Source: Flavobacteriales bacterium
GTDB lineage: Bacteria > Bacteroidota > Bacteroidia > Flavobacteriales_D > Sanyastnellaceae
Direction: 5' to 3'
Length of the DNA: 46,854 bases
Assembly (NCBI GenBank): GCA_019694805.1
Contig: JAIBBG010000021.1
Coordinates: 1 to 46,854, forward strand
Shown here: positions 34,648 to 44,367 of the stretch, piece after piece
How positions within the stretch are numbered: the stretch's first letter is position 1
How the letters are laid out: each line of letters opens with the position of its first letter
Notes under the pieces: model-generated
Database searches by the model: none
Seen by the model: the letters and a program-made list of their open reading frames with translations, nothing else
Told to the model about the DNA's origin: nothing
Program-made: the position numbers and the translations under genes

Positions 34648-35925
34648 TTATTTCATGATGGCTTTGGCATAATTCGACCAACTCATTTCTTTGGTTGATG
34701 CCGTTACATTGTTCCGATCTATGGGTTGTTCCAGGAATCTGAACATCACTGCCGACATGTCATCCAGATCCCTATCATTGGCCAGATAACCATTGAAACC
34801 ATCTTTGATCGTTTCTGGGAAATGTCCCACACGCGTGGCGAGTAGCGGCAATGCGAAGTTGTAGCTCAGAGATTCTATGCCCGAAGGTGTTGCTGTGAGG
34901 TAATACAAAATCGCAGCATCACTCACTTGAAAATACTTGTGTACATCTTCATTGGGGATAAATTGATTGAATACCACACAGCGATCTTCAAGATGTAATT
35001 GTTGGATCAAATCAAGCGGGCGATAGTTCTTCTCATCATCCGATTTTTTCAGAAATAATTTTTTCGCCGTTCCGAACAATACATTCTTCAAGCGTGTAGA
35101 CCATTTTGATTGATCCAGTGTATGCCAGAAACTTTCACCACAAATGAGCAACGAGACATCATCTCGTTGAGCGGCGACTTGGGCAAATGCTTCAATGGTT
35201 TGATGCAAACCCTTGTATTTTCTTATAAAACCGAAGAAAAGAAAAACATGCTTTCGCAATCCGTGTTCGCGTTTGAATTGTTCAGTATCAAAAGACGGAT
35301 CGGGTTTGAAAAGATCGTAAATCGGATGAAAAAGTTTGATCACTGTAGTGGCTTGCTGACTTCGAACGCCATCATAAGACAACTCCATCTTTTTATGAGG
35401 AAAAAGTTTCTTGAGTTCTTCCCAGGTTTTCAGGGCATGAACGATATAAGTTGAAGCCTGCTGAATTCCTCGTTTCGTGAAGAATTTATCGACGTTAGAG
35501 TTTTCCTTCTGTATGACAAAATGCAAATCAAGGATGACTTCGATACCAGACCGCTTCAGTCGTTTTACCATATAACCAATAGGCAATCCTTGTAATGCAA
35601 TGCTCCATTGAAAGATCACTTTCGCAGCACCGAGCGAACGGATATAATTTACTGTTTCCTGCCAGGTGAATGGATTGTTGTAATTGGTGATGTATTTCAC
35701 CTGAACCTGACTTCCGCTAAGGAGATCCGTTTTACTGCTTTTGTCCACGAACTCTCTCGGAATGATCGCTGGATATTGTTGTGTCCAGCTCACAATGTGC
35801 ACTTCAGTGTTTTCGATCTTGTCCAGAGCCAATGCCAAAGAGGTATTGTAATTCTGTATTCCGCCTTTGAACCGTGGTCCCGGTCCGAAACACACCACAA
35901 TTTGTTTTTTCGATTCGTTACTCAT
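34648..35925 (-). CDS. GT4-like glycosyltransferase
   Basis: This 425-residue protein starts at the ATG giving MSNESKKQIVVCFGPG; the longer ORF adds 15 cysteine-rich residues unlike the family. It has a GT-B fold. The N-terminal domain has the donor-proximal loop GPGPRFKGGIQNYN. The C-terminal domain opens at FLFFGFIRKYKGLHQTIEAF and carries the EX7E-like motif region around TPSGIESLSYNFALPLLATR, followed by KDGFNGYLAND, typical of GT4. It probably transfers a sugar to a lipid or polysaccharide at the cytoplasmic face. The specific sugar is unknown. It is divergent from the M1 peptidase gene and upstream of the esterase. Confidence 0.87.
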   Translation of the reverse strand: MSNESKKQIVVCFGPGPRFKGGIQNYNTSLALALDKIENTEVHIVSWTQQYPAIIPREFVDKSSKTDLLSGSQVQVKYITNYNNPFTWQETVNYIRSLGAAKVIFQWSIALQGLPIGYMVKRLKRSGIEVILDLHFVIQKENSNVDKFFTKRGIQQASTYIVHALKTWEELKKLFPHKKMELSYDGVRSQQATTVIKLFHPIYDLFKPDPSFDTEQFKREHGLRKHVFLFFGFIRKYKGLHQTIEAFAQVAAQRDDVSLLICGESFWHTLDQSKWSTRLKNVLFGTAKKLFLKKSDDEKNYRPLDLIQQLHLEDRCVVFNQFIPNEDVHKYFQVSDAAILYYLTATPSGIESLSYNFALPLLATRVGHFPETIKDGFNGYLANDRDLDDMSAVMFRFLEQPIDRNNVTASTKEMSWSNYAKAIMK

Positions 35926-36035
35926 ACACAATACGCGAAGAAAACACAGACTTCTCAATCTTTCACACAATCTCAGAGGATTATGCGCATGAAGCCGTTC
36001 ATCATTTCATGAACCGATTTTACCCTGAACGGTAC

Positions 36036-36044
36036 CATCTTGCA
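36036..36044 (+). promoter_or_regulatory. candidate -7-like box for the M1 peptidase gene
   Basis: CATCTTGCA ends 21 nt before the ATG at 36066 and shares ATCTTGCAC with the box at 31651. It has C in place of T at the first position. Weak evidence. Confidence 0.2.
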
Positions 36045-36065
36045 CCGCAGGGTTTATCTTTTCCT

Positions 36066-37733
36066 ATGAAATTTCTCCAAATACTTTTCTCCTTCATCAT
36101 GGCTTGCGGCTCCATGCTGTTGCATGCCCAGCGCGCTGAATTCACACGAGCCGATAGTCTGCGTGGATCGCTCCGTCCAGAAAGGACTTGTTACGATGTC
36201 AAATCTTATGATCTGCATTTGCGAGTGGATACGACAAATCAATCCATCTCTGGCAGCAATCGGATTTCATTTCAAGCCGTGCAAGATTTTAAGAAGCTTC
36301 AGATCGATCTTTTTGCCAATATGTCTATTCAGCGAATCACATTCAAAGGTGCTGAGCTGAAATACCAAAGAGAATTCGATGCCGTTTTTGTGGAATTTTC
36401 GGAGAATGTGGTGGCCGGTTCAACAGAAAACATCACCGTCTATTTTTCAGGTAAACCCCTTATTGCTAAAAATCCCCCGTGGGATGGCGGATTCACATGG
36501 ACTCAAGACAATCATGGTCTTCCATGGATTGGTGTATCGTGTCAGGGAATCGGCGCAAGTCTTTGGTGGCCCACGAAAGAAGATCCGGCTGATGAACCGG
36601 AAAAAATGAATTTGCACATCAATGTTCCCAATGGACTTCGGTGTGTTGCCAATGGCAATGAAGAAAATCCTACCACGAGTGCTGATGGCACAACCACTTA
36701 TCACTGGAATATTTCTTATCCCATCAACAATTACAATGTGTCGATCAATATTGGAGATTACGTGCATTTGCATGACACATACCGGGCAGAAGACGGTGAT
36801 ACGCTCTCATTGGATTATTATGTCATTCGCGACAACAGGCAAAAGGCCATCAGTCAGTTCAGGCAAGTAAAACCTATGCTGGCTTGCTATGAAAAATTCC
36901 TGGGGAAATATCCCTTCTGGAATGATGGTTATGCTTTGATAGAAACTCCATATCTCGGCATGGAACATCAAAGCGGTATTGCTTATGGCAATCGTTACAA
37001 AACAGGTTATGCTGGAATGGACCGTTCCGGAATGAACCTACCATTCGACTACATCATCATTCATGAAACAGGTCATGAATGGTGGGGAAACAGTGTGACA
37101 TGTCGCGATCTGGCTGATATGTGGATCCATGAAAGTTTCTGCACTTATACTGAAGCCATCTACGTGGAGTGTATGTACAATTACGATACAGCCATGACTT
37201 ACGTCAATGCGCTTCGCAATTCCGTTTCCAATACCAAACCGATCATTGGTGTCTATGGCGTAAACCGTGAGGGGCACGGAGACATGTATGTGAAGGGCAT
37301 GCTCTTCCTCAACACCCTGAGACATGTCGTGAATAACGATGATATCTGGTGGCCCATGATCAAAAACATGAGCGATACCACATTCAAAATGACTGCGGTG
37401 AATTACGACGACGTGGTAACTTTTTTTAATCAAAAATCCGGCTTGGATTTGACCCGGGTATTTGAACAATATGTAAAACATCCATCAGTGCCCGAATTGG
37501 AGTACTGCATCAAAAAGAAGAAAGGAAAAATGATTGTGAGTTACCGATGGAAAGCGCAAGTAGAAGGTTTTGATATGCCTATCGATGTAAATATTGGCGA
37601 TGAACACTTCAGGTTAAAACCAGGTACGTCCTGGAAAAGCTTGAGTGTAGATCATCCCATAGACGATCGACTACTCATCGACGATAGAAAATTCTACATT
37701 CGGAAAAAACAAGTCACGAAGAAAAATGGTTAG
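36066..37733 (+). CDS. M1-family zinc metallopeptidase
   Basis: This 555-residue protein starts at ATG 36066, which gives a signal peptide (MKFLQILFSFIMACGSMLLHAQ); the ORF runs 64 codons further upstream but antisense to the GT4 gene. The beta-sandwich N-domain (CYDVKSYDLHLRVD) resembles aminopeptidase N. The catalytic site is HETGHEWWG at residues 333-341, with the third zinc ligand Glu356 in WIHESF, an exact HExxH-x18-E. The substrate-gate motif reads GMEHQ instead of the GxMEN of classical aminopeptidases. The large C-terminal ERAP-like helical domain of E. coli PepN is absent. It is probably periplasmic or secreted and takes part in peptide breakdown. The gene ends 6 bp from the convergent P-domain protein gene. 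Confidence 0.93.
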   Translation: MKFLQILFSFIMACGSMLLHAQRAEFTRADSLRGSLRPERTCYDVKSYDLHLRVDTTNQSISGSNRISFQAVQDFKKLQIDLFANMSIQRITFKGAELKYQREFDAVFVEFSENVVAGSTENITVYFSGKPLIAKNPPWDGGFTWTQDNHGLPWIGVSCQGIGASLWWPTKEDPADEPEKMNLHINVPNGLRCVANGNEENPTTSADGTTTYHWNISYPINNYNVSINIGDYVHLHDTYRAEDGDTLSLDYYVIRDNRQKAISQFRQVKPMLACYEKFLGKYPFWNDGYALIETPYLGMEHQSGIAYGNRYKTGYAGMDRSGMNLPFDYIIIHETGHEWWGNSVTCRDLADMWIHESFCTYTEAIYVECMYNYDTAMTYVNALRNSVSNTKPIIGVYGVNREGHGDMYVKGMLFLNTLRHVVNNDDIWWPMIKNMSDTTFKMTAVNYDDVVTFFNQKSGLDLTRVFEQYVKHPSVPELEYCIKKKKGKMIVSYRWKAQVEGFDMPIDVNIGDEHFRLKPGTSWKSLSVDHPIDDRLLIDDRKFYIRKKQVTKKNG

Positions 37734-37739
37734 AACACA

Positions 37740-40700
37740 TCAACGAATGACGTTGATGGTTCCGGAACGTTCACCTGTTTCGTGCAATTCCGTTTCGTAT
37801 TTCAAGAAGAAGGTGTAAACACCATCCGGTACGAAGTATTCGCCATTGTCAACACCACCGGTCCACACAGCCTGTGGGTCTTCAGTTTCAAATACCACAT
37901 CTCCCCATCGATTGAAAATTTTGAGATGGAACTTCATCACATTGAAAGTACTGATCTTCCATTCATCATTGATCCCATCATAATCAGGGGTAAAGGTGTT
38001 GGGTATGTAGATGGAGAAACTACAATCCTGAAAAGAGACATCTACATGGTCTGTCATCGTACCGCACTCATTGCCTACCATGACAGAATACATGTCTGGT
38101 TCATACACAGTGATCATATCTCCTACTTCACCCGTGCTCCATTCATAATAGAGATTGTCTTCGTGGTACGCTGAAATGTAAACCGGCTGATCGACACATC
38201 CTACAATAGGTTCTCCCAATTCAACAAATGGCAGGGGAAGAACCACCACATGCACTGAATCCGTGCGTGAACAATTCTGTTCAATGATGGTCACGGAATA
38301 GGTTCCTTCTGAACTCACGACAATCTGATTGTCTTGGTCACCGGTACTCCAACTTCCATCGATCGGTGAAAAGAATTCAATGGTAGTACCCTGACAAATG
38401 GAAACATCTGGACCAAGTTCCAACATAGGTAAAATCACAGGAATAACATCAATGGATCCGGAAGACTGACATCCGTTGTTGGTGACTACCACATCATATG
38501 TACCTGGTGAAGTCACGATGATATCTGCGGTGTTGAGTCCATTGGACCAGCTCACTTGATCCCAGCTATATCCGGCATGTAAAATCACTTCGCCATTTTC
38601 ACACAAATAAACCTGATCTACCAAAGTAAGTTGAGGAAGAGGAATAACATCGACATGAACCACATCATTGTATTCGCAGCCTAAAGGAGTTGTTACCTTC
38701 AACGTATAAGTACCTTCAACATCGGTATACAAATTGGCATCCGCAGGATTGCCGCCGATGAGTCCATCGGTTGTGGACCATTCAATACCCGGATAAGCAC
38801 CAATGATGGTAGAATAAAGAACAGTGCTTTCGCCTTCACAAATTGCAACATCCACACCAGCATCCACCTCATAGATTTCCTCCACAGGAACTTCCAGTGT
38901 AGCCGATGCCTGAAGGTTACATCCATCTGTTACCGTTACGGTGTACTCCATCGTTTCAGTGAGGGTTGTCAGCGTAGTAGAATCATTGGGTGTATCCAAA
39001 CCTGTGATAGGTGTCCACGCATAACTACCTGCAGATCCACTCGCAATGAGCAACACTGAAGAACCCGGACAAATTTGTGCAATGGCTTGAGTACTCACTT
39101 GTGGCAATGGAAGCACCGTGAGCACAACATGATCTTGAGCTGAACAGCCATGAATATCAGTGCCTGTAACGAAATAGGTTTGATTCGAGGTAATGGTAGC
39201 TGTTGGATTCGGCACCAATGCATTGCTCAATCCAGTAGCTGGAGACCAAATGTAATTGCCACCGGCAGCACCAGTTGCGAGCAACGGGTAAGGTGTATCA
39301 TAACATACATCTGCATCTGGACCGGCATTGATTATAGGCAGATCATAAACTTCGATGGTCATATCCACCATATTCGGACAAATTCCGCTGACACTGAGTG
39401 TGATCAAATGTTGACCAATGCCTGCAGCGCCCGGATCGAATACGCCATTGATGCCGTCTGTGATCCCGTTGCCTGAATAGATACCTCCATCATCGTTGAT
39501 GCTCGTATTGGCCAATGTTACAGGAGAAGCATCCATACACAATCCTGCTGGTCCTGACAAAGACAACACCGGCATTTCCTGAACTTCAATGGTGATAGAT
39601 CCCGGTGAAATACAAGGATTATTCACCTCATAATTGATCGTGAAAAATCCAACCCCACTGACCAGTGGATCAAAGATGCCATTCACAGCGTCGGTGATTC
39701 CCGGTCCAGACCATGTACCGCCAACCTGATTTGCGATCAATGTCTGAGGAGCCGATGAAGTGCACAGTACCGGCACAGGATCAATCACTACCTGACCAGT
39801 TGGAAGCAAATCAAAAAGTTCTTCGTCATAACCATCGCCACCAAAACATTCACCCGGGGCAACTGTATCGCATGAGCTTGTGATCGAAAGAGAAAACACC
39901 ACATCTTGCCACGGCATCACGTTGCCGGATGCATCAATGAGTTGATTCAATTGAATATTCAAAGAAGTGGTCGAATCGGCGATGTATACGTAGGGCGTAC
40001 TATTCCATTCGTAACCATATTCACACACAATAGGTGTTGGAGGATTGGCAGAAGGCACAGTAAAAATGGAAGCACTTCCAGCAGAGCAAGAGTTGTCTGC
40101 TATCGTTGAACTATAACCTGCAGGCGTTGTATACGACACAGTCTGCGGATCACCACATGAATTTGTACCTGTGAAAGTGATTGTAGCATCCGTCAAAGCG
40201 CCGACATCACCACCGATACAGTCATAAATCTGTACAGACCAACCGGCAGTGCTGGCATCACAACCATAAAGTGCGCTCCAGTTGATCGCAGTTGGTGTTG
40301 CTCCATAAGTGCCATACGTACCTGAAAGAGTGGCTGGAGCCGGGTTGCAGACATTGATGTTGTTCGATGATTCCGTAGAGAAACATAAATTACTGATGTT
40401 GTTTCCGGAATTACAAATAGATCCTTGACCTATGGCCCCAGGATTGGGCATCAATAACAATGTTGGGCTACCACATGTTGCAGGTCCGATCATGTAAAAT
40501 GCCAGGTCACTCACCCAGGTATGTGTACCGCTGTAACACACGCTGATCTGTGTGTTGGCATCGATTAACATCGGAAAAGCGGGAAGATTTGAATATGGGG
40601 TAATGCTGCCGTAATTAATGGTTCCGTTCAACGACACCGGACCAGTGCAGCCCGGAGCAATCGGAGCTACATCAACGCTGGTTTCTGCCATGGTAAGCGA

Positions 40701-41054
40701 CACCCATGCGATGTAACAACCCACAACGGTTCCAGTTCCATCAATAATGCTTACGGTATATGCACCACCGGTGAGATTCGAAATTGTGGATGATGACACA
40801 TTGTTTTCGGCAGAATAAAAGGACCAACCCGTGCTACCTACTGTGAATTTTGACCAGACGAAATTCCATCCTGGTGTTCCTCCGGGAGGTGTAGCTGTGA
40901 GATCGCCTGTTTGGCCCAATTCAAAATAATAAATCGGATCATTGGGATTTCCGTTGGTGTACTGCGTTTCTCCCTGACAGCCGGTGCTGCTGATCTGCCC
41001 AATAGCTTGAGCAAAGGAGAAAATTATAAAAACAGAGAAAAGCAGTTTACGCAT
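37740..41054 (-). CDS. T9SS cargo with P-domain, Ig-like repeats and gliding motility-associated C-terminus
   Basis: This 1,104-residue protein starts at the ATG giving MRKLLFSVFIIFSFAQAIGQ; the ORF's 32 extra codons upstream are not signal-like. Residues about 125-300 look like a proprotein-convertase P domain (a TWVSDLAFYMIGPATC strand, GWSVQIYDCIGGDVGALTDATI). PKD/Ig-like modules follow up to ~1010, with repeated LPLP linkers and two or more cysteines each. The last ~90 residues are the CHU_C/type B sorting domain (IPNTFTPDYDGINDEWKI, FNRWGDVVF, VWTGG, FVPDGVYTFFL). It is exported by T9SS to the cell surface. Bacteroidota secrete many such multidomain proteins and their ligands are rarely known. 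It is head-to-head with the PhoD-like gene. Confidence 0.93.
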   Translation of the reverse strand: MRKLLFSVFIIFSFAQAIGQISSTGCQGETQYTNGNPNDPIYYFELGQTGDLTATPPGGTPGWNFVWSKFTVGSTGWSFYSAENNVSSSTISNLTGGAYTVSIIDGTGTVVGCYIAWVSLTMAETSVDVAPIAPGCTGPVSLNGTINYGSITPYSNLPAFPMLIDANTQISVCYSGTHTWVSDLAFYMIGPATCGSPTLLLMPNPGAIGQGSICNSGNNISNLCFSTESSNNINVCNPAPATLSGTYGTYGATPTAINWSALYGCDASTAGWSVQIYDCIGGDVGALTDATITFTGTNSCGDPQTVSYTTPAGYSSTIADNSCSAGSASIFTVPSANPPTPIVCEYGYEWNSTPYVYIADSTTSLNIQLNQLIDASGNVMPWQDVVFSLSITSSCDTVAPGECFGGDGYDEELFDLLPTGQVVIDPVPVLCTSSAPQTLIANQVGGTWSGPGITDAVNGIFDPLVSGVGFFTINYEVNNPCISPGSITIEVQEMPVLSLSGPAGLCMDASPVTLANTSINDDGGIYSGNGITDGINGVFDPGAAGIGQHLITLSVSGICPNMVDMTIEVYDLPIINAGPDADVCYDTPYPLLATGAAGGNYIWSPATGLSNALVPNPTATITSNQTYFVTGTDIHGCSAQDHVVLTVLPLPQVSTQAIAQICPGSSVLLIASGSAGSYAWTPITGLDTPNDSTTLTTLTETMEYTVTVTDGCNLQASATLEVPVEEIYEVDAGVDVAICEGESTVLYSTIIGAYPGIEWSTTDGLIGGNPADANLYTDVEGTYTLKVTTPLGCEYNDVVHVDVIPLPQLTLVDQVYLCENGEVILHAGYSWDQVSWSNGLNTADIIVTSPGTYDVVVTNNGCQSSGSIDVIPVILPMLELGPDVSICQGTTIEFFSPIDGSWSTGDQDNQIVVSSEGTYSVTIIEQNCSRTDSVHVVVLPLPFVELGEPIVGCVDQPVYISAYHEDNLYYEWSTGEVGDMITVYEPDMYSVMVGNECGTMTDHVDVSFQDCSFSIYIPNTFTPDYDGINDEWKISTFNVMKFHLKIFNRWGDVVFETEDPQAVWTGGVDNGEYFVPDGVYTFFLKYETELHETGERSGTINVIR

Positions 41055-41215
41055 AGTCTTCGTTACAAAGTAGTTGAGGTCTGCCGGACCATCCGGCATA
41101 GGGTTGCAACTACATGACTTGGATATAGTGGTGTGCGTTGCTTTCATCATGGTGATTTAACGAAAAAAACGACCTTGGGGGTCATCTCTTGGCCGACCAG
41201 AATTATTTTCACGCC

Positions 41216-42577
41216 ATGAATGTACGCAATTTCACGCTGACAACATCGCTAAAAACCTTAGCCATTCTCGTTTCGTGTTGTCTGATTCAGATCAACGCTC
41301 TTTCAATCAAACATCATGTGATGCTCGGGTACGTCGACATGCGTGAAGCATGTATCTGGGTTCAAACCGAAACACCTTGCAGAGTCATGCTCAGTGTTAG
41401 CATTCAAGGCAGTAAAGCGAAATCTACGATTTATGAAACCGCAACAGAGGGCGAGTTTGCATATGTCAAACATATGATTGTACCCAACCTGGAACCGGCG
41501 ACCACTTACCAATACACACTTGCCTTTGCTGCAAATGGTGAAAATTATGGTGAAGCCAGCGAGCCCTATTCATTTACCACACAAGCTTTATGGCAATACC
41601 GGACTGATCCCCCTTCTTTTCGCATGGCAACCGGCAGTTGTGCTTTTATCAATGAAGAAGCATACGACCGTCCGGGCAAACCTTATGGCGGCAACTACGA
41701 AATATTCGAATCTATCGCCGCAAAAGATCCGGACCTGATGTTGTGGCTCGGTGACAACATCTATCTCAGGGAGGTTGATTTTGCTGCGAAATCAGGCATT
41801 GCACATCGCTATTCCCATGCTCGGGAACTTCCAGAAATGCAGAAATTACTCAGTGCGTGTGCACATTATGCCATTTGGGATGATCATGATTTTGGTCCCA
41901 ATGATGCCGATCGTTCTTATGTGCATCAAGATTGGACCTTTGAAGCCTTCAAACAGTTTTGGGCCAATCCATCATATGGCATACCCGGCAAACCAAATTC
42001 AGGAGGAATCACTACACAATTTCAATGGAGTGATATCGACTTTTTCCTTCTGGATAACCGGTCCTATCGCATACCCATGAATGTGGTAGGTAGCGATGAG
42101 CCTACCATTTTGGGAGATGACCAAATCAATTGGTTGATTGAGGCCTTGCGTTACAGCAGAGCTCCTTTCAAGATCATCACCATGGGTGGACAATTTCTCA
42201 ATACCGAGAAAAAATTCGAAAACTATGCGGTGTGGGAAAAAGAACGCCAGCGCATCATAGATGCCATAGAAGCCAATCACATCACGGGTGTTGTTTTCCT
42301 TTCTGGCGATCGCCACTGTGGTGAATTGAGCGAATTGAAAATCGCCGATGACAATGTCATTTACGATCTCACTGTGTCGCCACTTACGAGTACAGCATAC
42401 GACAATACCAAGGAGAACAATACCTTGCGGGTAGAACAAACCATCATTCCACAGAGACATTTCGCCACACTTGAGTTTTCAGGTCCAGCCGGAAAACGTG
42501 TGATGAAAATCGCTACATGGGATGCGTCGGGAAAACTGATTTACGAAAAGGAAATTCCACAACCAACAAAACCCTAA
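41216..42577 (+). CDS. PhoD-like alkaline phosphatase family protein
   Basis: This 453-residue protein starts at the ATG at 41216 (MNVRNFTLTTSLKTLAIL), preferred over the TTG nine codons upstream. A signal peptide or anchor runs to about QINAL. An N-terminal fibronectin-like domain (HHVMLGYVDMREACIWVQTE) precedes the metallophosphatase domain. Metal and catalytic motifs are GSCAFIN, LMLWLGDNIYLREV (the D/N ligands), AIWDDHDFGPNDADRSY and VVFLSGDRHCGEL. PhoD enzymes are calcium/iron-dependent phosphodiesterases or phosphatases acting outside the cytoplasm. The substrate is unpredicted. No Pho box can be called. It is divergent from the P-domain protein and convergent with the small gene at 42582. 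Confidence 0.92.
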   Translation: MNVRNFTLTTSLKTLAILVSCCLIQINALSIKHHVMLGYVDMREACIWVQTETPCRVMLSVSIQGSKAKSTIYETATEGEFAYVKHMIVPNLEPATTYQYTLAFAANGENYGEASEPYSFTTQALWQYRTDPPSFRMATGSCAFINEEAYDRPGKPYGGNYEIFESIAAKDPDLMLWLGDNIYLREVDFAAKSGIAHRYSHARELPEMQKLLSACAHYAIWDDHDFGPNDADRSYVHQDWTFEAFKQFWANPSYGIPGKPNSGGITTQFQWSDIDFFLLDNRSYRIPMNVVGSDEPTILGDDQINWLIEALRYSRAPFKIITMGGQFLNTEKKFENYAVWEKERQRIIDAIEANHITGVVFLSGDRHCGELSELKIADDNVIYDLTVSPLTSTAYDNTKENNTLRVEQTIIPQRHFATLEFSGPAGKRVMKIATWDASGKLIYEKEIPQPTKP

Positions 42578-42581
42578 AGGA

Positions 42582-42878
42582 TCAATTGAGCCTTTCCCTG
42601 AGTCGCAGAAGAATCTCTTCTTCGATGTATTCACTTGCACCAAAATCGAGAGGTTTGAAATGGGACTCCACATTTACAGCCACTTCAACCCTGTTGTCAT
42701 CTGCGTACATGGTGATTTCCACCTCGCTGGCTGGTGAAAGGAAACGCCAACCTCTACTTGCTTGAATTCTGTTATTTGCATTGTCTACAAGCTCTTTACG
42801 TAACTTCATTTCACGCAATACTTCTTGTGCCAAATGCATTGCACGCTGCCGCGAGCAGTAAAAGATCTTTGAAGTCAT
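42582..42878 (-). CDS. small conserved-looking hypothetical protein
   Basis: I do not recognise this 98-residue protein. It begins MTSKIFYCSRQRAMHLAQEVL, a basic amphipathic helix, then a short linker and a beta-like stretch (GWRFLSPASEVEITMYADDN, then RVEVAVNVESHF), and ends with an acidic/basic helix (SEYIEEEILLRLRERLN). It lacks a signal peptide or membrane segment and is likely cytoplasmic. It is a stand-alone gene, 4 bp from the convergent PhoD-like gene and 159 bp downstream of the radical SAM gene. That 159-bp gap has no other gene; it holds an ATCTTTG (-7-like, TCATCTTTG) about 27 nt before the ATG. Confidence 0.7.
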   Translation of the reverse strand: MTSKIFYCSRQRAMHLAQEVLREMKLRKELVDNANNRIQASRGWRFLSPASEVEITMYADDNRVEVAVNVESHFKPLDFGASEYIEEEILLRLRERLN

Positions 42879-43037
42879 ATCGTCAACGTTAATTAAGGCT
42901 GCTCAAAGATGATGATTTCTATTGAAAAAATCAACACCCCTTCTTAAAAAATCAACATGATTTGACATTCAGGTGATCTAACCCGTCATCTGGGTAGACC
43001 AATCAAAGAATTTGTAAGATGAATATTCGTAATGATA

Positions 43038-44363
43038 TCAACGATTTTGCCCAAGCGTAATCCTGAGATCATTGTATTTCTTCTGAACGACATCAGGAGG
43101 ATTAAAATATCCATAAGCTAAATGAGGAAACTCTTCTTTGATTTTTGACATGACTTGACGGATGCCCATACCTTCTGGCAGATCAGTCACAGACAATTTT
43201 CCCAGATACCAATCCGGGTCAATATTGAAATTCCTCCATTGGATCATACTCAGATCTGCAAACTTGATCCAATCCCGCAATGCCTCATACTCTGCTTGCT
43301 GATCAGTCATTCCTGGGAAAGTAAAATAGTTGATACTCGCCCATCCACCGTATTGACGCACAATCCGAGAACTTTCACGGATATCTTCAAATGCGTAGTT
43401 ATTGGGCAAATAATAAGCTTCATAAATATGCTTCTGAGCTGAATTGGTGCTGACCCGGATGGAATTCAAACCAGCTTTCATCAATTCCTCAACAGCTTTT
43501 GGACGACTTCCATTGGTGTTGAGATTGATGATACCGCGATTGGTCTTTTGCCTGATCTTCACAATCACATCACGTATGAGTTGCCAAACCAAAAGAGGTT
43601 CTCCTTCGCATCCCTGTCCAAAACTTACAATGGGACGTTCAGCCGTTTCTAAATGAGGGACAGTGAACTCCAGAATTTCATCCACGGTTGGAATAAACGA
43701 AAGTCTATCTTGTGGTGAAGTCAATTCATGTTCCTCCGGCTGAAAAGAGATACAGCCTAAGCAATTGCTGTTGCACGCCGGTGAAACAGGGATCGGGCAT
43801 TCCCATCTACCCATAAAAAAATTGCGGGCAGCTGGACAACAATATTGAATACTGCAATTTTGACCAAGATGTTGAATGAGTCGATTGTCAGGATGTTTTG
43901 ACAACCGCTTTTTGGTTTCTTCGATGATGAGTTCACGATCGAAGTTTTCAAGATCCTGTCTTTCGTCCGGATCAATACGCACGGCTGTGGTGTAAAATTT
44001 ACCATCGAGCCAGCCAACAGTTGTATAACAATAAAGCGGTAACACTGGTGCTCCTTCTTCTTCCGTTCCGAAAGCGGCCATATACAACTGAGTATATGCG
44101 GGAGCATTGAGCGCAGCAACGGCTTGTACATCTTCTCGGATTTCGAATTCACCGGTTTCAATGTTCAAACCATAAGGTCTTCTGCCCGGCAAGGTGAGCA
44201 TATCACTGCCAAATGGGACTTCAATAAAATCTTCCGGTTTGAGGGGATAGACATTATATCCTGAACGGCCCACTGCTTCATATCGCGTGTCTTCGAAAAT
44301 ATTGCCTTCGGCATCGGCAAATACCATATATGGCACACGAGATGGATGCTGCAGTGATTTCAT
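43038..44363 (-). CDS. radical SAM enzyme with large N-terminal domain
   Basis: This 441-residue protein has the SAM-cluster motif CNSNCLGC (Cys197, Cys201, Cys204, CxxxCxxC). Its radical SAM barrel continues with FGQGCEGEPLLVWQ, IINLNTNGSRPKAVEEL and GLNSIRVSTNS, the usual order of glycine-rich and beta-strand motifs. Residues 1-190 are a separate domain that I cannot name, ending with additional cysteines (NCSIQYCCPAARNF) just before the cluster motif. These cysteines might hold an auxiliary cluster or metal. The reaction is unknown. It begins 29 bp after the YkgJ-like gene, with a -7 box 4 nt before its ATG. It shows no tRNA- or peptide-modification-specific accessory domain (B12, TRAM, SPASM) that I can see. 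Confidence 0.88.
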   Translation of the reverse strand: MKSLQHPSRVPYMVFADAEGNIFEDTRYEAVGRSGYNVYPLKPEDFIEVPFGSDMLTLPGRRPYGLNIETGEFEIREDVQAVAALNAPAYTQLYMAAFGTEEEGAPVLPLYCYTTVGWLDGKFYTTAVRIDPDERQDLENFDRELIIEETKKRLSKHPDNRLIQHLGQNCSIQYCCPAARNFFMGRWECPIPVSPACNSNCLGCISFQPEEHELTSPQDRLSFIPTVDEILEFTVPHLETAERPIVSFGQGCEGEPLLVWQLIRDVIVKIRQKTNRGIINLNTNGSRPKAVEELMKAGLNSIRVSTNSAQKHIYEAYYLPNNYAFEDIRESSRIVRQYGGWASINYFTFPGMTDQQAEYEALRDWIKFADLSMIQWRNFNIDPDWYLGKLSVTDLPEGMGIRQVMSKIKEEFPHLAYGYFNPPDVVQKKYNDLRITLGQNR

Positions 44364-44367
44364 GGTG

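Noticed and set aside
35874..36065. N-terminal 64-codon extension of the M1 peptidase ORF
   Set aside because: It would bury the signal peptide that begins at 36066 and overlaps the GT4 gene start antisense.
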